A stretch of DNA of 48,652 bases from Sphingobacteriia bacterium (GTDB taxonomy: Bacteria; Bacteroidota; Bacteroidia; Bacteroidales; UBA7960), in the NCBI GenBank assembly GCA_011390575.1, contig JAABSE010000021.1:1-48652 (forward strand), in the 5' to 3' direction. The notes beneath the pieces were generated by a model that was not told the origin of the DNA, made no database searches, and saw only the letters and a program-made list of their open reading frames with translations. The translations under genes and the position numbers were made by a program. Shown here piece by piece: positions 16,557 through 25,000 of the stretch (position 1 is its first letter; the number at the start of each line of letters is the position of its first letter).

Positions 16557-17396
16557 ATGTCCGAAATTCGTCAAAATAACAGCAATTCATCTCCTGGTAA
16601 AAAGATAGAAGAATTAATAGACAAAGCTTTTAACGCAACAGATTACTATGACAGGGTTGATGCCATAAAGGAGATTGATGATCAGGAGGTATTGCGTAAA
16701 GTAGCAGCCAATGATCCGGACTATTATGTGCGGCAAACTGCCACCGAGAAGATAGAAGACCAGGATGTGCTCATGCAGATTGCCCTTAACGACAGCGATT
16801 ATTATGTTAGGGTTGCTGCAGTAAGGCGAATTTCTGACGCAACGATTCTGGCCCACGTGGTTCTGAAAAGCCAGGAAGATTATTACATCTGTAAAGATGC
16901 TTTGGCCAAAATAAAAGATGATGATGTGCTGGAGAATCTGATAGAAGAAATCTCCGACAGAGATATTATGAAAACAGCCGTTGAAGCCATAGAAAGACAA
17001 AGCACTCTGAAAAAGATAGCCATTAGCCATGAAGATTTTTATGTTCGCTCAGATGCATTGAAAAAGATTGATGATCAGCAGATTCTTATTGAAATTGCCC
17101 TCAATGATGAAGATTATTATGTGAGGGCTCTGGCGCTTGAAAAGGTTATGGAACCGCAGATAATTGTTAAGGTAGCCTTTGAAGATCCAGACTATTACGT
17201 ACGAAATAAGGCCGTAACCAAAATTGACGATCCCGCTGTTTTGGTCGAACTGGTGAAGAAAGATGCTGATTTTGAAGTGAGAAAAAAAGCGATATCAAAA
17301 ATTCATGACCGGGGAATGCTTGAACAATTGTTATTGGAAGTTGAAGACCATTACATATTAAGGAAAATAAAAAATAAGCTCAGCGAGCTTGAATAA
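16557..17396 (+). CDS. LRV/HEAT-like repeat protein
   Basis: The 279-aa protein has about ten repeats of 26 residues. The marker dipeptides (Y-Y-V-R or a variant) fall at residues 56, 82, 109, 135, 161, 187, 213, 239 and 265, plus a first copy near 31. The consensus is close to D-D-Q-x-x-L-x-x-I-A-x-N-D-x-D-Y-Y-V-R-x-x-A-x-x-K-I. This fits the leucine-rich-repeat variant (LRV) pattern, where a short unit alternates alpha and 3-10 helices, better than classical HEAT units of about 37-40 residues. There is no signal peptide, so it is probably cytoplasmic, and a protein-binding scaffold is the usual role for such solenoids. No Cys cluster for an Fe-S site is seen. The lipoate ligase gene follows 34 bases later, so the two may be cotranscribed. 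Confidence 0.8.
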   Translation: MSEIRQNNSNSSPGKKIEELIDKAFNATDYYDRVDAIKEIDDQEVLRKVAANDPDYYVRQTATEKIEDQDVLMQIALNDSDYYVRVAAVRRISDATILAHVVLKSQEDYYICKDALAKIKDDDVLENLIEEISDRDIMKTAVEAIERQSTLKKIAISHEDFYVRSDALKKIDDQQILIEIALNDEDYYVRALALEKVMEPQIIVKVAFEDPDYYVRNKAVTKIDDPAVLVELVKKDADFEVRKKAISKIHDRGMLEQLLLEVEDHYILRKIKNKLSELE

Positions 17397-17430
17397 ACCA
17401 AACTCCTAACCATTCAGTACCAAAATAAAA

Positions 17431-18408
17431 ATGCTTTTTGTAGAGAATCCATCCCTCAACCCTTATTTTAACATAGCCGCTGAAGAATACCTGCTCAAAA
17501 ACTGTGACAGTGATATCATCATGCTTTGGCGCAGCCATCCATCCATTATTGTAGGAAAACATCAAAATACGCTGGCTGAAATCAACCTGGGGTTTGTCAG
17601 AAAACTAAATATTCCGGTAATACGCAGATTGTCGGGAGGAGGTACTGTTTTTCATGATCCGGGCAATATCAACTTTACATTTATCAGAAAGGCCGAAAAA
17701 GGAAAACTTGTGGATTTCAAAGCCCAAACCGCACCTGTCATTGATTTTCTGTCCACCATTGGAGTCGATGCACGTTTTGAAGGGAAAAATGATCTGCGTG
17801 TAAATGGGTTGAAGATTTCAGGCAACGCAGAGCATATCTTCAAAAATATAGTATTACATCATGGTACCCTGTTATTTGATTCAGATCTGGAATGCCTCAA
17901 AAAAGCAATAAAGGGCAGGGAGCCTAATTTTATCAGTAAAGCAGTAAAATCTGTCAGAAGTGTGGTTACCAATATTTCGTCATTGCCGGGAGTGAGCATA
18001 GGCAGGGACGAATTTATGGAAAAGCTTGGGGACTACCTTAAAAGTTGCCATGATAAGATAAACACCTACCAATTTAGTGTTCAGGACAAGGCTGCTATTG
18101 AAAAACTGATGGAAGAGAAATACACACGGTGGGACTGGAATTTTGGTTACTCTCCTCAGTATACCTTTAAAAACAACAGAACTGTTTTCAACAGAAATAT
18201 TATGATTGAGTTGATGGTTTCAAAGGGTTTGATAGAGGATGTGAGGGTTAGCATAGGCTACATACAGCAGGATAACCATCCTATCGTGCAGGCTCTCAGA
18301 GGACAGCCACATCATCCTGATAATGTGCACCAGATTCTGGGTCTGCACAATTTTATGGGTTACAATCAGGTTGGCGACAAATGGTTATTGGCAGGTTTGT
18401 TTTTCTAA
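17431..18408 (+). CDS. lplA: lipoate-protein ligase A
   Basis: The 325-aa protein has the LplA/BirA-type lipoate ligase core: RRLSGGGTVFHD at 65-76 with the following 'GNINFTF', and NGLKISGNA at 125-133, where Lys128 corresponds to the conserved catalytic lysine of the KISG motif. The length matches bacterial LplA with a C-terminal accessory domain (about residues 240-325). It should activate lipoate with ATP and attach it to lipoyl domains of 2-oxoacid dehydrogenases or the glycine cleavage H protein in the cytoplasm. The TAA stop overlaps the stop of the convergent rnz gene: the four bases CTAA at 18405-18408 serve both, TAA on plus and TAG on minus. Confidence 0.93.
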   Translation: MLFVENPSLNPYFNIAAEEYLLKNCDSDIIMLWRSHPSIIVGKHQNTLAEINLGFVRKLNIPVIRRLSGGGTVFHDPGNINFTFIRKAEKGKLVDFKAQTAPVIDFLSTIGVDARFEGKNDLRVNGLKISGNAEHIFKNIVLHHGTLLFDSDLECLKKAIKGREPNFISKAVKSVRSVVTNISSLPGVSIGRDEFMEKLGDYLKSCHDKINTYQFSVQDKAAIEKLMEEKYTRWDWNFGYSPQYTFKNNRTVFNRNIMIELMVSKGLIEDVRVSIGYIQQDNHPIVQALRGQPHHPDNVHQILGLHNFMGYNQVGDKWLLAGLFF

Positions 18409-19352
18409 ATTTCCTTTTGAATTTTCTCCTGTTCAATATCTATAATCAGACCTTCTTCGGCCAAAATCGTATTTTTGAATACCTTCTGCGCTTCTTCCAC
18501 AAATAACGATAACTCATCATAACGGGCTGAGTAGTGTCCCAGCATCAATTTCTTCACATTCGCCTTGCTGGCAATAGTTGCCGCTTGCAAAGCGGTACAA
18601 TGGGTTTTTTCCTTTGCAATATCCGCTTTGTCATGAAGAAAGGTTGCTTCGTGATAAAGTAGATCTGCGTTGGTTATTTCGTTGATATAATTATCTATAT
18701 AACCTGTATCCGAGCAACATGCATAAACGCGGGGAGGAGCAGGGGACAGGGTAATATTTTCATTGGGAATAATTTCTCCATCAAGGGTCAGGAAATCTTT
18801 CCCTTTTTTTATACCCGGAAGGAGTTCAATGGGAATATGGTATTGATCGATGGCTTCTTTAATGATATTTCTTTCGGCAGGTTTTTCTTTGATCAAAAAA
18901 CCATAGGTTGGTAGCCGGTGATGCATTTCAATGGTTTCAATGCTTATGTGGTTATCCGAATACAATAGCTGCTTTCCTTTGGTAATGATATGGTATTGTA
19001 TATCAAAACCTGGTTCAAGTTTTGAAATACTGTATTGCAATTCGATAATTTCCTTCACCCCGGGCGGAGAATAGACATGGAGTTTTTTCTTTCTTCCCAG
19101 CAGGTGCATTGAAAAAATGAGTCCCGGGAGGCCAAGGTAATGGTCACCGTGCAGATGGGATATGAAAATATGATTGATCTTCAACATGGGAAGATGGAAA
19201 CGCCTTAGCTGCATCTGTGTTCCCTCAGCACAATCAATAAGCATGAATTTGTTGTGATAGTTTATAAGCTGAGAAGAGGTAAGACGAGTTGACGTAGGAA
19301 TGGCAGCCGAGGAGCCCAGAATATGGACTTTGAAACTATGATTCATAATCAA
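18405..19352 (-). CDS. rnz: ribonuclease Z
   Basis: The 315-aa metallo-beta-lactamase-fold protein begins with KVHILGSSAAIPTSTR, has DCAEGTQMQLRR and the zinc-binding FISHLHGDH (H66, H68, D70, H71), then GLPGLIFSMHLLGR and a later DTGY and 'LLYHEATFL' segment, and ends with HCTALQAATIA and LMLGHYSARY. These are the short-form RNase Z features. It should cut the 3' trailer from tRNA precursors. The first ATG gives MIMNHSF; MNHSF two codons later is equally likely. It converges with lplA, sharing four bases. Confidence 0.94.
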   Translation of the reverse strand: MIMNHSFKVHILGSSAAIPTSTRLTSSQLINYHNKFMLIDCAEGTQMQLRRFHLPMLKINHIFISHLHGDHYLGLPGLIFSMHLLGRKKKLHVYSPPGVKEIIELQYSISKLEPGFDIQYHIITKGKQLLYSDNHISIETIEMHHRLPTYGFLIKEKPAERNIIKEAIDQYHIPIELLPGIKKGKDFLTLDGEIIPNENITLSPAPPRVYACCSDTGYIDNYINEITNADLLYHEATFLHDKADIAKEKTHCTALQAATIASKANVKKLMLGHYSARYDELSLFVEEAQKVFKNTILAEEGLIIDIEQEKIQKEI

Positions 19353-19397
19353 TGTATAAAGTTCTTGCTGAATGGTTTGTTAGTAGCCTGATGATTA

Positions 19398-20564
19398 TTA
19401 TTCATAGCTTCCTTTGCGCAGCATCTTTGTGTTTTCTACCATCAACTCTCCCATAGCAACAAGGTGAACGATGTTGAAATCATCATCCACTACCACCAGG
19501 TCAGCATCTTTGGCCACCGCAATTCTCCCTTTGTTTCTCAACCATAGGATATCTGCAATATTACTGGTAGCTACTTTCAGGGCCAGTTCCAGATCAACCT
19601 TTTCTTCTCTTACGGTATCGGCAATTTCATCAAAAACTGATTTAGGATACCCCATTTCAAGACTAACCAGTTTGCCGTTTTCATCAAAATCAGGCAATGA
19701 ACCGCAAGCGTCACTGGTCATGGTAATATGTTTGAGGGGAACGCCTGATTTGAGAAGGCCGGCAATGGCTTTGGAGGGTTTAACTTCGTATTGCGGGAAG
19801 TAGGGGTATGAACTCGCCGTGATATCAATGTAGCCTTTTTTGCCATAGGTTTTTGCATCTTCAAATATATAGGAGTTGCGGTTGATATGGGTAGGCAGAA
19901 ACTGGGTGAAATTCAGTTCGCTCATTGACACCAGCTCATAGAGGGGTTTAAATGGGCTTTTTGCATCTCCCATGTGAATATTAACAATGCCGCATTTTCC
20001 TCCCAGCATACCGCCCACACGTGCATGAGCTGCCAGCCTTGCCAGCTCACGAACAGAAGGAAATGAGCTTCTGTGGTCGGAAATCGCTATTTCTCCAACA
20101 CCGATTACCTCTTCAATAAGCGCGATGTCTTTACCAGCATCTCCCAAAATGGTGGGGGTGGGTACCTGGTAGGAACCGGTATACATCCATGCACTAACTC
20201 CTTCCTGCCTCAATGCCTTTACTTTCATCAGCACTGATTCAAGGTTTCGGGTCATGCCATCCGTGCCCAGACAACCAATTACTGTAGTTACGCCGGCTTC
20301 GAGCATATGGCTGAGCTGCATCTCGGGTGTCCGGCTTGCAGGTCCACCTTCTCCTCCGGCTCCTGCTATGTGCACATGCGCATCAATGAGTCCCGGTATG
20401 ACCCTGAGCCCTTTCAGATCCATTACCTTCACTTCGAGCCCCTGGGGCACAGGAATGCTTTTTTCTATGGCAATAACCTGCTTCCCTGCTATAAGAATGT
20501 CTTTTTTGCCTGATTTTTCCGGTGCATATAGTTCGCAGTTTTTTAATAGTAACATGGTTGTCAA
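19398..20564 (-). CDS. iadA: isoaspartyl dipeptidase (beta-aspartyl peptidase)
   Basis: The 388-aa amidohydrolase aligns along its length with E. coli IadA: GLIDAHVHIAGAGGEGGP with H63 and H65 as zinc ligands, SRTPEMQLSHMLEAGVTTVI, AISDHRSS, GKCGIVNIHMGD (H197), LPTHINRN (H226) and TMTSDACGS (D285). It should hydrolyse isoAsp dipeptides that come from damaged proteins or cyanophycin breakdown, in the cytoplasm. Where E. coli has a carboxylated lysine bridging the two zincs (sequence VK before C-A-I-S-D-H-R), this protein has Glu158 (GE before I-A-I-S-D-H-R), a known variant class. Translation could begin at the first ATG or at Met4. It lies 46 bases upstream of rnz and may share its transcript. 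Confidence 0.92.
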   Translation of the reverse strand: MTTMLLLKNCELYAPEKSGKKDILIAGKQVIAIEKSIPVPQGLEVKVMDLKGLRVIPGLIDAHVHIAGAGGEGGPASRTPEMQLSHMLEAGVTTVIGCLGTDGMTRNLESVLMKVKALRQEGVSAWMYTGSYQVPTPTILGDAGKDIALIEEVIGVGEIAISDHRSSFPSVRELARLAAHARVGGMLGGKCGIVNIHMGDAKSPFKPLYELVSMSELNFTQFLPTHINRNSYIFEDAKTYGKKGYIDITASSYPYFPQYEVKPSKAIAGLLKSGVPLKHITMTSDACGSLPDFDENGKLVSLEMGYPKSVFDEIADTVREEKVDLELALKVATSNIADILWLRNKGRIAVAKDADLVVVDDDFNIVHLVAMGELMVENTKMLRKGSYE

Positions 20565-20939
20565 AATATTTTTAAAGTTTATATTGGATTACGATGGTCT
20601 ATATTTGATTTTACAACAAAATTATGGCGAAGATAAATAAACAAATGGTTTTCTTTCTTTGTCAATTATAAGATTCCTGTCAGACCCTATATTTATACAT
20701 CCAGTCAATAAGTTATGGTTTGGCCTTTTTCAGTAAGATTTTTCTCTCTGTTTGTCAGAATATTTAACAGTTTTCAGGGCCTGGCTGTTCATAGTCAAAT
20801 GTATTATATCATTCGCTATTCCCAATGGTCATTTCCGGCACCAAGTCTATGCAGACAGTGAACCAGAAAATTCGGAACCACAAAAAAAGCCTCATCTTAC
20901 TAAAAATGAGGCTAATATATTGAGTATGCTAAAGTATTG
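20565..20939. other. 375-base intergenic region
   Basis: No credible CDS is seen in this gap between the leftward iadA and DUF6580 genes; it is AT-rich and would hold the iadA promoter. The terminator of the DUF6580 gene is at its right end. No riboswitch or other structured RNA was recognised. Confidence 0.5.
20882..20913 (-). terminator. intrinsic terminator after the DUF6580 gene
   Basis: AGCCTCAT at 20888-20895 and ATGAGGCT at 20906-20913 form a perfect 8-bp stem with a 10-base loop. On the minus strand six further T residues (20882-20887) follow. It lies 27 bases downstream of the DUF6580 stop. Confidence 0.88.
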
Positions 20940-21473
20940 TCAGGCTTTGATTTTGGCCAGTGTTGGGTATTTTTGTTGTATAAGGTAAAATCCACCAAAG
21001 AATACACCAGAATAGAACAAATCGCCCAGAACAGAAGAGTGGAAAAAGGGAATTGCCATGGTGTATGACTGCATCAATCCGGCAAAAGTTTGCGGATAAA
21101 AGGGGCTACCGACCCACACTGCAAAATTGGTAATAAGGAAAAAGAGGATAGAAGATGCGAAAGCACCACCCAAAATGGTATGAAACCGGACATTATTTTT
21201 CATCAGTTGTCCCAGCAATACTACAAGAGCAAAACTCACATAAACCGGAATCATGAAACCGTGAAAGCCAATAATCATATCACTCACAAAAAGTGCAAAC
21301 AGCGGAATGAAAAATGCCAGCCACTTTCTGCCAAGATGAGCTCCTCCAAAAAGTGCAATAGCTGCAATGGGAGTAAAGTTGGGATAATGAGGTACAAGGC
21401 GCATAATGGCAGCAAATAATATGATTCCGGCAATTACAAGCACTTTGGGGCTAAATATTTCTTTCAGATTCAT
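20940..21473 (-). CDS. DUF6580 family membrane protein
   Basis: The 177-aa protein has five or six hydrophobic helices. It begins MNLKEIFSPKVLVIAGIILF and contains IMRLVPHYPNFTPIAAIALFGG, a motif seen in this family (small Bacteroidota membrane proteins related in shape to ECF S-components), followed by VSDMIIGFHG. The frame extends upstream to 21518, but the ATG at 21473 gives the conserved start. It is an inner-membrane protein; a small-molecule uptake role is plausible from resemblance to S-components but no ligand can be named. It stands alone with its own terminator. Confidence 0.75.
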   Translation of the reverse strand: MNLKEIFSPKVLVIAGIILFAAIMRLVPHYPNFTPIAAIALFGGAHLGRKWLAFFIPLFALFVSDMIIGFHGFMIPVYVSFALVVLLGQLMKNNVRFHTILGGAFASSILFFLITNFAVWVGSPFYPQTFAGLMQSYTMAIPFFHSSVLGDLFYSGVFFGGFYLIQQKYPTLAKIKA

Positions 21474-21636
21474 TTTGATAATTATTAGATTTACAATTCG
21501 ATTGGGATTTACGGGCAAAAGTAAAAAATCCTTTTCATTTTAAACAGCATAAAAATACTTTTGTTTCCGTTTTGGTTATATTAACGCTACTTGTTGAAAA
21601 CTTTTTCGAGACAAGTTCACCTTTAGTAAAGCTGAT

Positions 21637-22026
21637 ATGCTTATGAACTGGCTCAACTTTCTGGATGGGTTTCTTTTTATTTTCCACTTTTTATTCATCC
21701 TCTTTAACCTTACAGGATGGATTTGGAGGCGAACACGCAAACTTCATTTGATAAGTATTCTGCTTACCCTGGCTTCATGGTTTCTGCTGGGTATTTTTTA
21801 TGGCTGGGGCTATTGCCCCCTTACCGACTGGCACTGGACTGTTTTGCATAAAACAGGAAGATATGGACTCCCTGATTCCTATGTTTCGTATTTAGTTCAC
21901 AGAGTTTCGGGTTATTCTTTTCCCAATCTGCTGGTTGACTGGCTTACTGTTACATTAACACTTCTGGCTCTGGCCCTTTCAGTATGGTATAACTTCTTTA
22001 AAAACAAGAAGATTAAGTATAAATGA
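21637..22026 (+). CDS. DUF2784 family membrane protein
   Basis: The 129-aa protein has four predicted helices. It shows the DUF2784 features: a first helix ending with FNLTGWIW, a basic stretch and 'HL' before helix two, GWGYCPLTDWHW (the conserved 'CPLT' with a nearby acidic or aromatic residue) and 'RYGLPDSYVSYL'. The function of the family is unknown. The gene lies between the divergent DUF6580 gene and glgB, 239 bases before glgB. Confidence 0.75.
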   Translation: MLMNWLNFLDGFLFIFHFLFILFNLTGWIWRRTRKLHLISILLTLASWFLLGIFYGWGYCPLTDWHWTVLHKTGRYGLPDSYVSYLVHRVSGYSFPNLLVDWLTVTLTLLALALSVWYNFFKNKKIKYK

Positions 22027-22265
22027 ATACAGCGTTTATTAACAGTTGCTTTATTTGATAAGTTATGAACTATTTTGAGGATAAACCGGTTTTAATTCTA
22101 TATTTTTGAAAGTCCAATCGGTCAGATTATGTAGGTAAGGTAATATGTAATGAATAATAAGTTTTTTTGTTTAGTATTACATTTCTGACTGCGTCATAAT
22201 TTAAATCCACAGAAGCCGTTAAGAAGCTATGGCCTTCATAATCAGGATGTAAACAACATAAAACT

Positions 22266-24260
22266 ATGAACTACCCCGAATATCTTGAAAATGACAAGTA
22301 CCTGCAGCCCTTTGCAGAAGCTATTACCGGCCGTATTAAGCGAGCTGAAGACAAAGAGAAACAACTGGTGGGAGACTCCACACTTGCTGATTTTGCTGTT
22401 GGATATTTGTTTTATGGATTACACAAACAAAAGAATTCCTGGGTCATGCGTGAGTGGGCACCCAATGCCACAAAAATCTACCTGAAGGGCGAATTTTCTG
22501 ACTGGCAACTCAGGGAAGAATATGTATTTCAAAATACAGGAAATGGCAACTGGAGCATTGAATTGCCCCTGAAAACCCTCAAGCATGGAGACCTTTACAA
22601 GCTTCATATTTGCTGGAACGGAGATAGTGGAGAAAGAATTCCGGCATGGGCACAAAGGGTAGTGCAGGATGAACACACCCATGGTTTTAATGCTCAGGTT
22701 TGGGATCCGGCTAAACCCTACCAGTGGAAACACACAGCCCCCAAGAAGAAGTCAACTTTCTTTCCGTTGGTTTACGAAGCGCACATAGGAATGGCTACAG
22801 AGGAATATGGTGTGGGGACGTATGAAAACTTTAGGAAGAATATTCTGCCGGGAATAAAAAAGTCAGGTTACAACACTATTCAGCTTATGGCCATCCAGGA
22901 GCATCCTTATTATGGTTCTTTTGGTTACCATGTAAGCAGTTTTTTTGCTGCCACTTCTCGTTTCGGCACCCCTGACGAACTCAAAGCTCTCATCGACGAT
23001 GCGCATGGCATGGGGATTCATGTTATTATGGATATTGTCCATTCTCATGCTGTAAAAAATGAGGTAGAAGGAATAAGCAGGTACGATGGCTCCCTTTACC
23101 AGTTTTTTCATGACGGCCCCAGGGGAGATCACCCCGCATGGGACAGTCGCTGCTTCGATTATGGAAAAAATGAGGTCTTGCATTTCCTGTTATCCAATTG
23201 CAAGTACTGGCTCGATGAATATCATTTTGATGGATACCGCTTCGATGGAATCACCAGCATGCTCTTCAATGATCATGGTCTGGGAAGCGCTTTTACCGAA
23301 TATAAACAATACTATGACGGTAACCAGGATGATGATGCCATTGCTTATCTGAAACTGGCCAATAAGCTGATTCATCAGGTAAATCCAGATGCCATTACCA
23401 TTGCGGAAGAAATGAGTGGTATGCCAGGACTGGCAACACCGCAGGAAAAAGGTGGCTATGGTTTTGATTACCGACTGGCCATGGGCATACCAGACTTCTG
23501 GATTAAAACCATCAAGGAGAGAAAAATCGAGTTCTGGAATGTGGGTGATCTATACTATAATCTCTCCAACAAGCGTGTAGACGAACATACCATTCATTAT
23601 GCAGAGTCGCATGATCAGGCACTTGTGGGGGACAAAACCCTTATTTTCTGGCTTCTGGACAAAGAAATGTACTACAGTATGCAGGTAAGCCACCAGAATA
23701 TTATTGTGGAAAACGGAATTGCCCTGCATAAGATGATTCGTTTGATAACCCTTGCCACAGCAGGAGATGGTTATCTGAATTTTATGGGTAATGAATTCGG
23801 GCATCCTGAATGGATAGATTTTCCCGGAAGACATAATAACTGGTCGTATCATTATGCACGGCGACAGTGGAGCCTTGTAAAAAATAAAGAATTGCGTTAT
23901 AAGTTTCTTAACCGATTTGACCAGGCAATGATTAAATTTTTCAGGAAACGCGATTTGCTGAACAAAGAATTGCATTATCCGCGGGTTCAGCATGCAGGAG
24001 ATCAGGTGCTGATTTTCGAAAGAGGTAAATACATGTTTGTATTTAATTTCAGCCCTTTCAACTCATATACTGATTACGCTTTTGAAGCGGGAAAAGGTAA
24101 ATATAAAGTTGTGCTTGACAGTGACAGCAGGGAGTTGGGAGGCTATGATCGGCAGCAGCAGGATCTTGTTCATCAATCCTTTGAAAACAATGAAGGTAAA
24201 AATATACTAAGTCTTTATATTCCATCTCTTTCAGCATTTGTACTGGAGAAAACAAAATAA
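22266..24260 (+). CDS. glgB: 1,4-alpha-glucan branching enzyme, eukaryotic-like type
   Basis: The 664-aa protein has an N-terminal CBM48 domain (about 55-150, WVMREWAPNATKIYLKGEFS) and a GH13 barrel from about 165. Catalytic residues read as Asp327 (nucleophile, DGYRFDGITSM at 322-332), Glu381 (AEEMSG) and Asp450 (ESHDQ at 446-451); an alpha-amylase C-domain follows (about 575-664). It should make alpha-1,6 branches in glycogen. The AEEMSGMP and ESHDQALVGDKT words match the human/yeast GBE type rather than the E. coli type. No other glycogen gene (glgA, glgC, glgP) lies in this window. Confidence 0.95.
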   Translation: MNYPEYLENDKYLQPFAEAITGRIKRAEDKEKQLVGDSTLADFAVGYLFYGLHKQKNSWVMREWAPNATKIYLKGEFSDWQLREEYVFQNTGNGNWSIELPLKTLKHGDLYKLHICWNGDSGERIPAWAQRVVQDEHTHGFNAQVWDPAKPYQWKHTAPKKKSTFFPLVYEAHIGMATEEYGVGTYENFRKNILPGIKKSGYNTIQLMAIQEHPYYGSFGYHVSSFFAATSRFGTPDELKALIDDAHGMGIHVIMDIVHSHAVKNEVEGISRYDGSLYQFFHDGPRGDHPAWDSRCFDYGKNEVLHFLLSNCKYWLDEYHFDGYRFDGITSMLFNDHGLGSAFTEYKQYYDGNQDDDAIAYLKLANKLIHQVNPDAITIAEEMSGMPGLATPQEKGGYGFDYRLAMGIPDFWIKTIKERKIEFWNVGDLYYNLSNKRVDEHTIHYAESHDQALVGDKTLIFWLLDKEMYYSMQVSHQNIIVENGIALHKMIRLITLATAGDGYLNFMGNEFGHPEWIDFPGRHNNWSYHYARRQWSLVKNKELRYKFLNRFDQAMIKFFRKRDLLNKELHYPRVQHAGDQVLIFERGKYMFVFNFSPFNSYTDYAFEAGKGKYKVVLDSDSRELGGYDRQQQDLVHQSFENNEGKNILSLYIPSLSAFVLEKTK

Positions 24261-24284
24261 CAAGTCTATAGAATTAATTGCCTT

Positions 24285-24311
24285 TTTGTATGGTTATTTT
24301 CATTAATTTTG
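24285..24311 (+). promoter_or_regulatory. Bacteroidota-type promoter of the OB-fold-like lipoprotein gene
   Basis: TAATTTTG at 24304-24311 fits the TAnnTTTG -7 element of this phylum. Candidate -33 elements are TTTG at 24285-24288 (15 bases away, a bit short) or TTG at 24278-24280 (23 bases away). The ATG of the lipoprotein is 42 bases downstream. Confidence 0.5.
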
Positions 24312-24353
24312 CAACGATTTTTCAAACCAAAACAATTATTAAAAAGAAATTCC

Positions 24354-24920
24354 ATGATTAAAAGAATTGCACTGATTGCCCTGGTAGGTTTTGTAATGAT
24401 TTCCTGCGGGCAGGTAAAAGAGCAGCAAAATGAAGTTGCTGAATATCAGAAGATCTCCGAGTTGGTGTCTGAACCTCTGGAATACGAAGGTAAAGAGGTA
24501 AATTTTGAGGGTGTGATAACACACATTTGCCAGCACAGTGGCGACAAAATGCGGGTTAACCAGGTAGATGATTCTGATTTCAGCATCCTGGTAATGCTGG
24601 AAGAGTTTCAGCCTCAGATCAATGCAGAGTTCGAAGGTAAACATGTTAAGATTACAGGTTTGGTAAAAACTGTTGTAAATAACATGGAAGAACTTGAGCA
24701 CGAGCATGAAGGAGAAGAAGGACACGAATGTTCTTCTACTGAAGAAGCCGTTAGTCTGATGGCCGAAAGAGGAATTACACCTGAAATCGGAGCCTATGTA
24801 GAACTCAAAGGTTTTGAAGTTGTTGAACAAGAGGAAGCAGAAGTAGAAGAGGTGGAGGTAGAAGTAGAAGAAGAGGCTGTAGAAGTTGCTGAGACTACTG
24901 AGGCCGGAGCTGGTTGCTAA
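24354..24920 (+). CDS. OB-fold-like lipoprotein with acidic, His-containing C-terminus
   Basis: The 188-aa protein has a lipoprotein signal peptide with lipobox MISC (Cys18). Residues about 31-105 (LVSEPLEYEGKEVNFEGVIT, then a HICQHSGDKM segment and GKHVKITGLVKTV) resemble an OB-fold of the tRNA-anticodon-like type seen in other Bacteroidota lipoproteins. The rest is strongly acidic, with a His/Glu segment (LEHEHEGEEGHECSSTEE) and a Glu/Val tail that ends in Cys. The His, Cys and Glu cluster could bind metal. I chose the ATG at 24354 over an upstream frame start at 24309, because it gives the lipoprotein signal and sits behind the -7 element. Envelope location is likely; function unknown. Confidence 0.75.
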   Translation: MIKRIALIALVGFVMISCGQVKEQQNEVAEYQKISELVSEPLEYEGKEVNFEGVITHICQHSGDKMRVNQVDDSDFSILVMLEEFQPQINAEFEGKHVKITGLVKTVVNNMEELEHEHEGEEGHECSSTEEAVSLMAERGITPEIGAYVELKGFEVVEQEEAEVEEVEVEVEEEAVEVAETTEAGAGC

Positions 24921-24941
24921 ACAGCTGAAATGATTTTTAAA

Positions 24942-24985
24942 GAAAAGGATGTTTCCGCCAAAGGAATCATCCTTTTCTTATTTTT
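24942..24985 (+). terminator. intrinsic terminator after the OB-fold-like lipoprotein gene
   Basis: GAAAAGGATG at 24942-24951 pairs perfectly with CATCCTTTTC at 24968-24977, with an inner TTCC...GGAA stem in the loop, then TTATTTTT. It starts 21 bases past the stop. Confidence 0.88.
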
Positions 24986-25000
24986 ATCTATAATGGTCTT

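Noticed and set aside
22027..22265. Riboswitch or leader before glgB
   Set aside because: The 239 bases are AT-rich with no recognisable structured motif.
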